DNA of 42,801 nucleotides from Melioribacter sp. (lineage in GTDB: Bacteria; Bacteroidota; Ignavibacteria; Ignavibacteriales; Melioribacteraceae), in contig JAHEZQ010000035.1 in the NCBI GenBank assembly GCA_023250955.1, positions 1-42,801 of the forward strand, given 5' to 3'. The translations under genes were made by a program, and so were the position numbers. Under the pieces are notes generated by a model. It did not search any database. It saw only the letters and a program-made list of their open reading frames with translations, and was not told the origin of the DNA. Position 1 is the first letter of the stretch. Each line of letters begins with the position of its first letter. Positions 15,069-24,700 of this stretch are shown here, piece by piece.

Positions 15069-15983
15069 TCAATAATCAAGATCTCTTATCATTCTATTCC
15101 AATAGTATTTTGTTAGATCTTTGATACTGGCATGTTTCAAATCTATTTTGTCTTCTCCGGGTACAGAAAAAAGCATCATACCCAAAATATTGAAATATAT
15201 TTCATAACCGTCATCTTCAACTGTTGCACTGTCGTTAAATGAGTTAGATTCATACGACTCATCATAAGCTTCGCTGAATAATATTGAGAAGCCGTGATAA
15301 CCACTTTTATCTATCCATACTTTGCAGCCGATTACATCTTCTTCTGTTTTTATTACTGCAATAAATTTAGACTGTAATTTATCCGTTAATTTTGATTTGA
15401 CATGTTTGTTCTTATTGGCAAGTTTCTCCAATCTGCTCTTGAATCCATCTTTCAATTCTTGAAATGCATTTAACAAAAATTCTTTTTTCTCTTTCTCGGT
15501 TATTTTTCTTTTTACCAAAGGAATATCGCTATCGTCTTCAGTTTCATTTTTCGTTGAGGGCATAACACTTAACTTTGCTAATATTTTTTCACATATTTCT
15601 TGAGGATCGTATTTTCTTCCATCTAAATATCCAAGCGTAGGTCTTATGCCGAGTATTTCGGTATCATCTAATTTTACGGGTAAGATATATGCTTCATTTT
15701 CTTGGAAAGCTCTTGCTTGAGCGCTTTGCCGTTCATGGTTTGTCCATACTTTTTTAGCGTAATTCTCAGAGAGAAACATTACACAGAATTGTGATTCTTT
15801 TCTATATATATTATCCAAATACACATATAAATCTTTTCCCCAGAGCACATCTTCTTCAAAACTATCATAGAAAATGTTAACACTTTTCTTTCTTAAACAA
15901 TTAGCTACTTCATCTGCATAGGCCCTATCTTCGCCCGCGAAGGATAATGCAACATCATATTTATATTTTTTTATTTTTTCCAT
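15069..15983 (-). CDS. TIR-domain protein, probable NADase effector
   Basis: The first 140 of 304 residues are a TIR domain of the bacterial TIR_2 type: YDVALSFAGEDR, a BB-loop region around DSFEEDVLWGKD, FLSENYAKKVWTNHERQSA with candidate catalytic E84, and VKLDDTEILGIRP. Bacterial TIR domains hydrolyse NAD+ or make cyclic ADP-ribose signals during phage defence. After a charged linker, residues about 185-304 form a domain I cannot name, with alternating strands and helices; it may sense a trigger or oligomerise. The gene follows the PHP-SMC gene by 46 bases and probably belongs with it. Confidence 0.85.
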   Translation of the reverse strand: MEKIKKYKYDVALSFAGEDRAYADEVANCLRKKSVNIFYDSFEEDVLWGKDLYVYLDNIYRKESQFCVMFLSENYAKKVWTNHERQSAQARAFQENEAYILPVKLDDTEILGIRPTLGYLDGRKYDPQEICEKILAKLSVMPSTKNETEDDSDIPLVKRKITEKEKKEFLLNAFQELKDGFKSRLEKLANKNKHVKSKLTDKLQSKFIAVIKTEEDVIGCKVWIDKSGYHGFSILFSEAYDESYESNSFNDSATVEDDGYEIYFNILGMMLFSVPGEDKIDLKHASIKDLTKYYWNRMIRDLDY

Positions 15984-16029
15984 TTACTATAAATGTCTAT
16001 TCTAACGCTTTAGTTAACTCATTTTCGTA

Positions 16030-18966
16030 TTACTTTATTTCATACTTATTTTTCCTCGTTTCAAATGCAGGTTTTGTTCCTTCTAAAATATTAATTGCAT
16101 ACTCTCTCATTCCAAAATTTTCGATGCTTCCACATGTATAACGAACTAAGTTATTAGCATCCTTATTAATATTAGCATGAATAATTTGTTCTGAATCACA
16201 TACGATAGCTAGGTTAGGATTGTGTGTAACTATAATTATTTGACGTTCTTCCTTAACCTTCTTAATGAATTTGACAAGTTTTTGATAGACTGTTTGATTA
16301 TCAAGATTTTCTTCAGGCTGATCAATAATGATGGGTCTTCTATCCTTGTCAATTAATAAATAGAAAATCAAAAGTAAAGTACCTTTCTCACCAGGTGAGA
16401 GATAATCAATGGTTTTCCCTCCAAAAGTAATACTAAACTGAGGATCTAAATAAGAAAAACCATATATATAATTATATAAATCTGTTTTCTTCCCTTCAAG
16501 AATTTGGGATTCGAAATCATCATTTTGGGCTGGAACATCTCTAGAAACATCATTATGTAGTGCATTTATCAATCGATCGGGAATGCTTGCTATTGAATCT
16601 TCTGAATTAAAGTCAATTTGGTTAATTATTTTATGAAGTTGGTCTCTACCTTTTTCGATTGTATGAAATGTCCCAGCATACCGATGGTTAATGAAATCAA
16701 AGAACTCTTTTTCGAATAATCTTATGATTGATACTTTGGAATTGAATTGCAAAAAGTCTTGAATGTCGATGTCAAATTCTTGGGCTCGCGAATCAGAATA
16801 ATATTTAGCATGGGAATATAGTTCTGGATAGAATTTTAAATTTTGGTTTATGAAATAAACTATTGCAGAGGCAACTTTTTCCCTTTCCTCAATTCTTTGC
16901 TCATACTCTTTTTTTAGATCTCGCTCGATATAGTTTATCCATTTATTAAAGAATTCGATCGAATCCTTAACATCAGCAGCACCTTTAATCTCTTTTAGCT
17001 TTTGTTCCCATTTTACAAGTTCCTTTTTATAACTTGTAAACTCTCTCTGTTTTTCAGAAAGACTTTTTTCAAGAGTCTCTGATTTTATTTTTATATCGGT
17101 TTTTTGAGATTCAAGTTTATTAATATCATTTTTGAATGCAGTAACTTCTTTTTCTATTTGTTGATAAATTGTTTTGATAGGAATAGTGTTAACGGTAAAC
17201 TTAATTATGCTTTCTATAGGTATGCCCGTCTCCTTGAATACATCATTTTGTTTTATTTCGTCAGATAGCTCAATATAATTTCTTTCAAAATCGAGTATCA
17301 TTTCTTCGATTTTTCTAAATTCAAATATGTCATTGTTTTTTTTTGTAATTGCGTTTTGCTTTATCTCTATATCATTTACTAATGTTTTTATTTTTTCTCC
17401 GAATTCCGAAATATCTTTTAATATTTGTGCATTGTCTTTTTCTGATGGTGATTCAACTTTTTTAGGTTTTTGTTTTTCTATTTCTTTATAAATTCTTTGT
17501 TTCTCTGCTAATGAGTTTTTTAATTTAATTAGAACTTCAGGTTTCAAACGATCTTCTAATTTTACAATCTCTTTATTCAATTCTGAAAGTTTTTGTCTTT
17601 CGGAAATTATTCTCTTTTCAATGGTCCCAGTCCTTTTATTTATAAGGTCCGATAAGCTATTGACACCTAAACGATCCTCAATAGGTATGTGAGAAAAGAT
17701 CACTCTTTCAATTTCTTCTCTTAATCTTGATATATCTTCATCTTCGCATAAGTTATTAACAAAGGACTGTGAAAAATAAATCACTTTTGAAGGTTCGGTT
17801 ACGACATGAGAAGGATTAAGTAGTTCTTTTTCGTAAGTATAATTGTCTTTCAGCGTAATAATTGATTTATACTTATTAGCATTTTTCCATTTTAAAAATT
17901 TAGTTGGATTTAAAAAGGAATAATATTCAGTATTAGCATTTCCAGAAGAACCTATTATATCAGCTAAAGCACTTTTACCACTGCCTTTATTGCCGATTAC
18001 AGATATCAAACCATTATTCAGTTTAATCTCTTCACACTTGTCAAACCATTCATTATTGTCCAAAGAACTCTTGATTTTAATACTATCAATAAATAACTCT
18101 GGAGAATTTTTGACTATTTCTAATTTTGGGGGAATAGATGGTTGCAGCCATACTCTATCAGGTTCATAAATAATTTGTTTTAAACCTTCGAAAGTTGGGT
18201 CTGCTTTAATCCAAAAAGCTTTTGTTCCAATTTCATCTTTCTTGTGTGCATCGGAACCAGTGATAGAAGGTTTATAAAATGTTTTTAAGTAAAATTCTGC
18301 GTTATCCTTTTCGCTTGATATTTCACAAACATCAATGAAACCCTTTTCAAACAATTCCACCTTTAACGGTCCTAATGAATTATGCTGGTTTGTGTCTGGT
18401 TTTCCTTCATGATAGATCTCTTCCTCTAGACTATTACTCTTAGAACCGGCATGCACAATAACGATACCTCCTAATTTATCATGTATTAAATCCGCTGCCT
18501 CCTCAAAATTTACTTGGCATTCAAAAATACCTTCACGAAAAGCTTCAGCATCATTAAATTGTGCTGTACCAGACTGTTTTAATTTCTGTTTACCCTTTTG
18601 AATTATTTCGGTTTCGGATAATCCAAGTGGGCTTAAAATTAGATCGTGCAATACTTTATATGTTATTTCAATTCCATTAAATGATCGTGGGAATAATCCA
18701 ATTATATGGACAGACCTTTTGCCTTTATCAGTCCTAAATTCAATTCCCGGAATTACAGAGATTCCTTTTTGATCTCCGAGTTTTAAAATCTTATCAATAT
18801 TTTTGGCTGTATGATGATCAGTTAAAGCAATAACCGAAATTTCTTTTTCAATCGCTTTATCAATTATTTCTTCACACGACATCTCTCCATCAGAAGCATT
18901 AGAATGAATATGTAAATCCCATTTTCTCCATTCGGAACCGCGAGGATATTTTGAATAAGTGTCCAT
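16030..18966 (-). CDS. PHP-phosphoesterase/SMC-like ATPase (TrlF/Ppl-type defence protein)
   Basis: This 978-residue protein joins a PHP domain to an SMC/RecN-like ATPase. PHP metal ligands are complete: D17-L-H19-I-H21, D50-H51-H52, E76, H172, and D239/H241 in GSDAHKK. The ATPase has Walker A GNKGSGKS (325-332), a long coiled-coil insertion (about 430-720), signature LSPGEKG (856-862), Walker B IIIDQPEEN (D882, E885) and H-loop H915. This is the family annotated TrlF and shown to be antiviral as the single-gene Ppl system. It probably senses nucleic acid through the ATPase and cuts DNA, RNA or a nucleotide through the PHP site. The TIR and SIR2 genes flank it on the same strand. Confidence 0.88.
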   Translation of the reverse strand: MDTYSKYPRGSEWRKWDLHIHSNASDGEMSCEEIIDKAIEKEISVIALTDHHTAKNIDKILKLGDQKGISVIPGIEFRTDKGKRSVHIIGLFPRSFNGIEITYKVLHDLILSPLGLSETEIIQKGKQKLKQSGTAQFNDAEAFREGIFECQVNFEEAADLIHDKLGGIVIVHAGSKSNSLEEEIYHEGKPDTNQHNSLGPLKVELFEKGFIDVCEISSEKDNAEFYLKTFYKPSITGSDAHKKDEIGTKAFWIKADPTFEGLKQIIYEPDRVWLQPSIPPKLEIVKNSPELFIDSIKIKSSLDNNEWFDKCEEIKLNNGLISVIGNKGSGKSALADIIGSSGNANTEYYSFLNPTKFLKWKNANKYKSIITLKDNYTYEKELLNPSHVVTEPSKVIYFSQSFVNNLCEDEDISRLREEIERVIFSHIPIEDRLGVNSLSDLINKRTGTIEKRIISERQKLSELNKEIVKLEDRLKPEVLIKLKNSLAEKQRIYKEIEKQKPKKVESPSEKDNAQILKDISEFGEKIKTLVNDIEIKQNAITKKNNDIFEFRKIEEMILDFERNYIELSDEIKQNDVFKETGIPIESIIKFTVNTIPIKTIYQQIEKEVTAFKNDINKLESQKTDIKIKSETLEKSLSEKQREFTSYKKELVKWEQKLKEIKGAADVKDSIEFFNKWINYIERDLKKEYEQRIEEREKVASAIVYFINQNLKFYPELYSHAKYYSDSRAQEFDIDIQDFLQFNSKVSIIRLFEKEFFDFINHRYAGTFHTIEKGRDQLHKIINQIDFNSEDSIASIPDRLINALHNDVSRDVPAQNDDFESQILEGKKTDLYNYIYGFSYLDPQFSITFGGKTIDYLSPGEKGTLLLIFYLLIDKDRRPIIIDQPEENLDNQTVYQKLVKFIKKVKEERQIIIVTHNPNLAIVCDSEQIIHANINKDANNLVRYTCGSIENFGMREYAINILEGTKPAFETRKNKYEIK

Positions 18967-19072
18967 ATCTCATCAATATTTATTAAGAAATAAAATATTT
19001 TGTTCTTTCGATATTATCAAATTGTCGAGGCATATTTCGATTTTATTTATGCCATATCATTTTCAGTGATTG

Positions 19073-20224
19073 TCATGTAATTAAATCATTGATATACCCT
19101 TCTACTCCATCGTAATAAAACTTAATTTTTCTTTTACCTAAGAATGATCTGTATCGAAATGCTGGGAAATTTTTATAATCATGAATTTTTGGCTTATCAT
19201 TACGATGCAGAACGACTTCTATTTCAGCATCTGAACGAATAGAACTTGCTAATAAATGCCTTAATTCGAAATCTGCTAACGGAAGTGAATACCCCATAAA
19301 GACTATCTTCGATGCTTCTTGTAATTCAATTCCCGCAATTTGCCAAGTTAATTTCAGATTGAAGTTGTTCAAATCCTTTAGAAAAGTAGGCATTATAAGA
19401 ACACTGTTTAGGTATGCACCTTGAAAAGAATTATCCTCATTAAGATAATTATTTGTACAATGTATACATGTAGGTGCTGGTTTAGTAAGAAATTGTTCCA
19501 AAGCAATCTTATCAAAATATGTGATATAGACTCTTTGACATCTTTGACATTGCAACCAATTCATTGAACCGTGAAGTTTTAGAATCTTTAGATTGTATTT
19601 TCCCAATCCGCGATTATAAAGCCCCGATCTTAATTTTTCACCTCGATTACTTTCACGAAAGGAATGAGTATAAAAACAATAGTCAATGTCACCTTTATTC
19701 GTGTCCATTTCCATTCTTAACGCGTTTTCTAATATTATATCCCAGTTAGTGGATATGATAGTAAAAGGATCCTCGTCTATGTCTTTACTTCGCTCTTCGA
19801 CCAAATAATTAGCGAATTTTCTTATATGTTTTTTTCTCGCATTATCAGGAAGTTTAATTTTCATTAATATTATTATCAAAGCATTAATTTTTTGTCGAAT
19901 ATCATGCAGATCTTTTTTAGAAATATTTCTTAATGAAAGATTACTTAAAATACTTTTATCAATTGAGCTATAAATATCTTCAAGAGATAGATATTTATAA
20001 TGTTTTGGAGCAATGAAAAATAAATTTTTAAGTATATATTCGAAATTGTTTTTGCAGTCTAAAAATAATTCCTTTAGTCCATCATTATTATAATGAATAT
20101 CCCTTTCGATATCGTCAATAGTTAAAGAGAAGATATCTCTTATAATTTCTGATTGAAGTGGAGCACCAGCACTTTTAGAAAAACCAGCACCTAAAATGTA
20201 GACAACCTTATTTTTTGCAGACAT
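19073..20224 (-). CDS. SIR2-family protein, probable defence NADase
   Basis: This 383-residue protein has a SIR2 Rossmann core: ILGAGFSKSAGAP (10-22), FTIISTNWD with N160, LKLHGSMNW with catalytic H218, and VFMGYSLPLADFELRHLL. A four-cysteine zinc site is formed by C226, C229, C253 and C256. SIR2 effectors of phage-defence systems such as Thoeris, DSR and SIR2-HerA degrade NAD+. It lacks a partner of those known systems: the neighbours are KwaB upstream and the PHP-SMC ATPase downstream. The 44-base and 106-base gaps fit one transcript. A lone SIR2 (DSR-like) role is the main alternative to a joint system. Confidence 0.85.
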   Translation of the reverse strand: MSAKNKVVYILGAGFSKSAGAPLQSEIIRDIFSLTIDDIERDIHYNNDGLKELFLDCKNNFEYILKNLFFIAPKHYKYLSLEDIYSSIDKSILSNLSLRNISKKDLHDIRQKINALIIILMKIKLPDNARKKHIRKFANYLVEERSKDIDEDPFTIISTNWDIILENALRMEMDTNKGDIDYCFYTHSFRESNRGEKLRSGLYNRGLGKYNLKILKLHGSMNWLQCQRCQRVYITYFDKIALEQFLTKPAPTCIHCTNNYLNEDNSFQGAYLNSVLIMPTFLKDLNNFNLKLTWQIAGIELQEASKIVFMGYSLPLADFELRHLLASSIRSDAEIEVVLHRNDKPKIHDYKNFPAFRYRSFLGKRKIKFYYDGVEGYINDLIT

Positions 20225-20268
20225 AATAATTGGCTCTAAATATATGTGTACAATCTGGAAGAATTAAT

Positions 20269-21219
20269 TCATTTAGCAATTTGAAACTGTTTTAGTTTAG
20301 CACTTTCAACGTCAAATATTTCGTTAGTTAATTCCGATTTCAATCGTTTATTAGACAGGACCGTCAGAATATCATCTATGCTTTCTTCTGTTATTACTAA
20401 AATATCGTTATCAAAAGTTAAGCCCCAATTTTCTGAAGCGTTTAATTCTTTTACTTTAGCAATAAAGGCTGGGTTGTTATAATGACCAAGGTTTTTCACA
20501 GTAGCCAGTTTTCTCAAATACCTTTGATTGTTACCAACTCTATTTTTTAAGAGATCAATATTTTTTAATCTATCTTGAGATTCAACTTCTGCGTAAAACA
20601 AGTTTGCTTTTTCGATCATCCCTTCTCTAAAATTAAGACCTTGTTCAAAATTCTTTTTTGATAATATGAATAGAATTTCATCGTAGTATATGAAATCAAC
20701 TGTGCCGGAAATGCTAAAAATATTTTGATCTTCTAAATCATTAAATCTATTTTCTTGGAACAGCAAGTAGATCAAATCTTTCTTCTGTTTCATTTTCCAA
20801 TTTTCTTCAAGTTTCTTGAAACCAATGGTTTTGATACCCGAATTTGTTCTGATAATTATAAGATACGCCTTCGCTGTAAGGAGATCATCAACTGAAGAAA
20901 TTTTATCCTCTTCGGGATTAAGAGCACGCAGTTGTTCAAGTATTTTGATAAAATCTGTTTCTTCATAAGGCATTGTGCGAACTAAATCAGATTCAGGTTC
21001 TGGACAATCAAGTGTGTATTCCTCAAAAGAGTTCGAAGATGTAATTTTATTATGTACAATTCTCTTTAGTTTACTTTCTAAGCTCGTTTCAATTGGTACA
21101 TACTTCAAAGTATAGTGAGAAACCCTTTCTTTTTTGTATTCACCGACTAAAACTAAATGGACATGGGTGTTATTGAATGAAAGCCTTTTGAGAGATCGAA
21201 ATTTTTCTTGAATGCTCAT
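20269..21219 (-). CDS. kwaB: Kiwa protein KwaB (DUF4868)
   Basis: This 316-residue protein has the length and pattern of DUF4868/KwaB. The N-terminal part carries VHLVLVGEYKKERVSHYTLK; the central beta-rich region has AYLIIIRTNSGIKTIGFKK and GTVDFIYYDEILFILSKKNF; and the C-terminal region ends with ILVITEESIDDILTVLSN and a lysine-rich helix. In Kiwa, KwaB is the cytoplasmic, DNA-binding effector that works with membrane sensor KwaA to stop phage replication. KwaA-like is immediately upstream, three bases away, with an AGGGG box overlapping its end, which supports the pairing. The assignment rests on size, family pattern and neighbour, without a profile search. Confidence 0.75.
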   Translation of the reverse strand: MSIQEKFRSLKRLSFNNTHVHLVLVGEYKKERVSHYTLKYVPIETSLESKLKRIVHNKITSSNSFEEYTLDCPEPESDLVRTMPYEETDFIKILEQLRALNPEEDKISSVDDLLTAKAYLIIIRTNSGIKTIGFKKLEENWKMKQKKDLIYLLFQENRFNDLEDQNIFSISGTVDFIYYDEILFILSKKNFEQGLNFREGMIEKANLFYAEVESQDRLKNIDLLKNRVGNNQRYLRKLATVKNLGHYNNPAFIAKVKELNASENWGLTFDNDILVITEESIDDILTVLSNKRLKSELTNEIFDVESAKLKQFQIAK

Positions 21220-21222
21220 AAT

Positions 21223-21780
21223 TTATTCCCCTATAATTTCTTGTTGTTCAACAATCAAATAAAGATGAGGCGATAAGCAACGTATATAATAAGCATTGTT
21301 CGCTTTAACGGAAATCTTGCATAAAAACAGATTAGTAAATTTTTTATCGTCGAAGGAATATTCAATTTCATACAAGCTGTATCCAAAAAAGGCAAGGATC
21401 GGATTGATAAATACTGTTTGTGATTTAATAGTTAATACCATAAGGACTATTAAAAATATTATTACCGAGATGACATCGCCCCAAGAACCTAAATTATTAC
21501 CCAAAAAGGAAAGCAAATAAGGAATTGCATAATTAGTAAATTCATTAGAACGATTTCTGACCGAGACAACGTTATAAACTGTATTTCCTCGAGATATTTT
21601 TCTGAATGATAGATATAATAGAAGAAGACTAATAATTATAACAACAGTAAGTATTATAACAAAAGCAACATCCTTGAAAACATACTTATTGAAATCAAAA
21701 TTCTTTACAATAAATACCAGGAATAACGGAGAGTAAGCACTTATAAAAAGCATTACCGCAGTGAAAATTCTTGGTTTCAT
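21223..21780 (-). CDS. kwaA: Kiwa membrane protein KwaA-like
   Basis: This 185-residue polytopic protein has four hydrophobic segments (about 7-26, 36-59, 98-118 and a shorter one near 125-140) and a soluble C-terminal tail with NNAYYIRCLSPHLYLIVEQQ. KwaA is a four-TM inner-membrane sensor of similar size that triggers KwaB on phage attack. Sequence conservation in KwaA is low, so the call leans on topology, length, and position directly before the DUF4868 gene. Its start lies seven bases after the restriction-methylase stop. Confidence 0.7.
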   Translation of the reverse strand: MKPRIFTAVMLFISAYSPLFLVFIVKNFDFNKYVFKDVAFVIILTVVIIISLLLLYLSFRKISRGNTVYNVVSVRNRSNEFTNYAIPYLLSFLGNNLGSWGDVISVIIFLIVLMVLTIKSQTVFINPILAFFGYSLYEIEYSFDDKKFTNLFLCKISVKANNAYYIRCLSPHLYLIVEQQEIIGE

Positions 21781-21787
21781 AATATCC

Positions 21788-24700
21788 TCACAAAATTATT
21801 TTCTTCAACAATAAATCTATTTCTTTGAGTTCTTCTTTTAGCAGTTCTCTTATTGCTAATCTTGCATTGCCGAGTTTTATTCCGTGAATCTGATCTGAGT
21901 TTGCCATTGTGGGAATGAATTTATCTACTTCGTTTATACATGTTTTGCTAATTTCCGAAATCTTTTGGTGAGTGGAATTTGAGGAATTGAATTGCGGTAA
22001 GGGTAGTTCTAAGATTTTTTTGTGAATATCACGATGTCCAAACAAACCAGTGGATTGGAAATCTTTGATTGTTAGATTTGCAAAATCCGAATTAAGAAAT
22101 GCTACGAGGTATTCCGCTTCATCCTTATTATTTGTCGCAAACCAATAAGTTTTACTTTCTATAATAAACGGTAAATCAATTTTCTTCCGTTCAACTATTG
22201 CAGCGTTAGCATCTTTTGCGGAAGCCGTATAAAGAACTAGATATTTTTTGTAAAGAGTTTGATCGGTTAATTTATTTTGCCAATTCAACCACTGCAAGTT
22301 GGTAATATCTTTACTTTTTTCTGTTTTATGTTTGTCCCAATGTTCTTCAACTTCCTTAAACCACTTAGAGCTATCGATGAAACCTTTGGTTCTAATCTCT
22401 TTCCATGGTAATAGAATCGGATGTAGATTCTCATCAATAAAAACTGGTAAATGAACAAGTGTCGGATTAATTAAGGCAAAGGGTAAAATATTTTTTGAGA
22501 GTGCTGTTCTAAAAAGGAATTGACTGTTTATACTCATTTTCAGTTCAATTTCTTTCCAAGGCTCTTTTGCATCTTTTTTAACTTCTTGATCTGTCTGAAC
22601 ATGAATGACTCGATCATCATAATCATCTGGTTCTGTTTGTGTTAATTCAACGAAGTAGAAATTGCGTGGTACGAGTGTAGCACCTTGCATAAATTCGCTA
22701 ATATAATAACTTTCTTTTGTGGAGTATTCAACTTTATTTGTTGAAAAAGAGGAACGTTTGCCAAGCTGAGAGTAAAACCACTTTACTTTTTGGAATTCCA
22801 AATAACCTTCAGCTTCAGCAAAATTGACATGATGCGCCGGCAGATTGCCGCTAATAACATAACCTTTAAGATCTCCATCAGTATAAATCAAATCAATTTT
22901 TGCTTGTTTAGTGGATACAATATTTTTCTTTGCAAACATTACACAGGATGTAATCCGGAAAAGAGGAGATACATCTTTGAGATCCCATATTTGATTTAAG
23001 CGAAATCCTTGTGCTGAACCGTTGCGTGTGTTTTCATGATGATCTGCAGAAAGAAATCCGCGCGGAAGAACAAAAGCAATTTGACCGTTCTTTTTCAAGA
23101 AAGTAAAAGAACAATGCGAAAGAAATATTGCGGCTAATTCAAGATGAGTGATACTTGAATACTTTGGAACGAGACTATACTTTTTAGCAAGTTCAAGCAA
23201 CTGATTCTGGTATGTTTCATTATTCATATCTCTATAAGGCAGCCAGGGCGGATTACCAACTACAAAATCGAATTTCTCCTCGAGGAAAAAAGGTTTGTAC
23301 GAATTCTGCAGAATGAAACTCCAAATGCTATCTTGCTTTTTCTCTATTGCAGTTTTAAGCGCAAGATAAATGCGATGTAATCCATCAACAATATCTTTAT
23401 CAATACGATTGTTCTTGAAATTGTTTCTTAAAGATTCTCCGAACTGCAGCTCATTCATCTCGTTTCTGTTAGCATCCATTTGAGCAAGGTTTTCACAAAA
23501 ACTTATTGCGTTATCATAGAATGACGGATCGCTACTATCTAACAATGAACGGGTTAATTCATATTTCTCTTTATTAATGATTACGTCGAATTTATTTTCG
23601 AAAAGATTAGCTTTATCTGCCGGAATAATCAAAGTGTTAGCAAGAAACACTTGGATATTGATTGGTCTTTTTAATTTCTTCAGCCGATCAGCTGTAGCAA
23701 TAAGCACTGTTGTTTTAGCTATTTGAACCGAAAGCGGATGAATATCAATACCAATAATTTGAGAAAGAATTTCTTCTAATGTTATTTCCGGGAAGTCATT
23801 TTTAATTTTTGATATTGCCGCTCGTAAAAAAGAACCGCTGCCGCATGCAGGATCCAAGATCATTGAATTCTTTTTAAATGGAAGCTCTTCAACTATTTTT
23901 TCTGCAAGCCAATCAGGAGTATAATATTCCCCAAGTTTATGTTTAGTCTCAATATCAATTAATTCTTGATAAACACCTTTGAGTACGTCTTCATCAACTT
24001 TAGTGAAATCATAATCTGATAATTGTGTGGCGATTCTTCTGAATACATTTTTTAGTTTGTTGTAATGCTGGTCTTTGGCAATCCAATGATAAAAATCGCT
24101 CTCAATAAAGTTGTTGACGTTGAGTTTGTTGAATATCTCTCCGCTTAGAATTTCCTTCATTTCATCATCAGTAATAAACTGATGTTTTGTAATAACAGCA
24201 TAAGCAAGAATTTTTGAGAAAACACTAAGGTACGTATGAATCAGAAATACTTCGGGAGTTGCTTTGAAGGAACCATAAGCGATGCTTAGAAAAAGATTCC
24301 ATTGCTCAAAAGCAATTTGTAATTCCGAATCGCCTTCTATTTTGCTGTAGTAATGTGATAACTCGCGAATAGCAAAAAGAAAAGTTGAAGATGAATCGCC
24401 AAAATCTTTTTTAATGCTTTGATAAGTAGGTTTCTGAGCTTGCGTTCTGAAAAGATAATGATCGATAAAATAATAAAAGTCTTCCCCGTTTTTTTCAGTT
24501 AGAGTAAACGAATCCTTTTCCTCCAGTTCAACATCACCTGTTGTAATGATGTCAACATTGATAAGTTTTTCAAAATCGGGAAAATATATTTTCCATGTGA
24601 TGCAATCCGTTGATACCAGGACAAAATCAAGATTGTTTCCGGAAAGCCAATTACCGGAAAGATATTCTATTAATTGTTCTTTGGCGTGAGTTTCAGTTTT

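Noticed and set aside
15069-20224. A classical Thoeris system from the TIR and SIR2 genes
   Set aside because: Thoeris needs a SIR2-SLOG ThsA beside a short TIR ThsB. Here the SIR2 protein has no SLOG-like C-terminus that I can see, and a PHP-SMC gene lies between the two.
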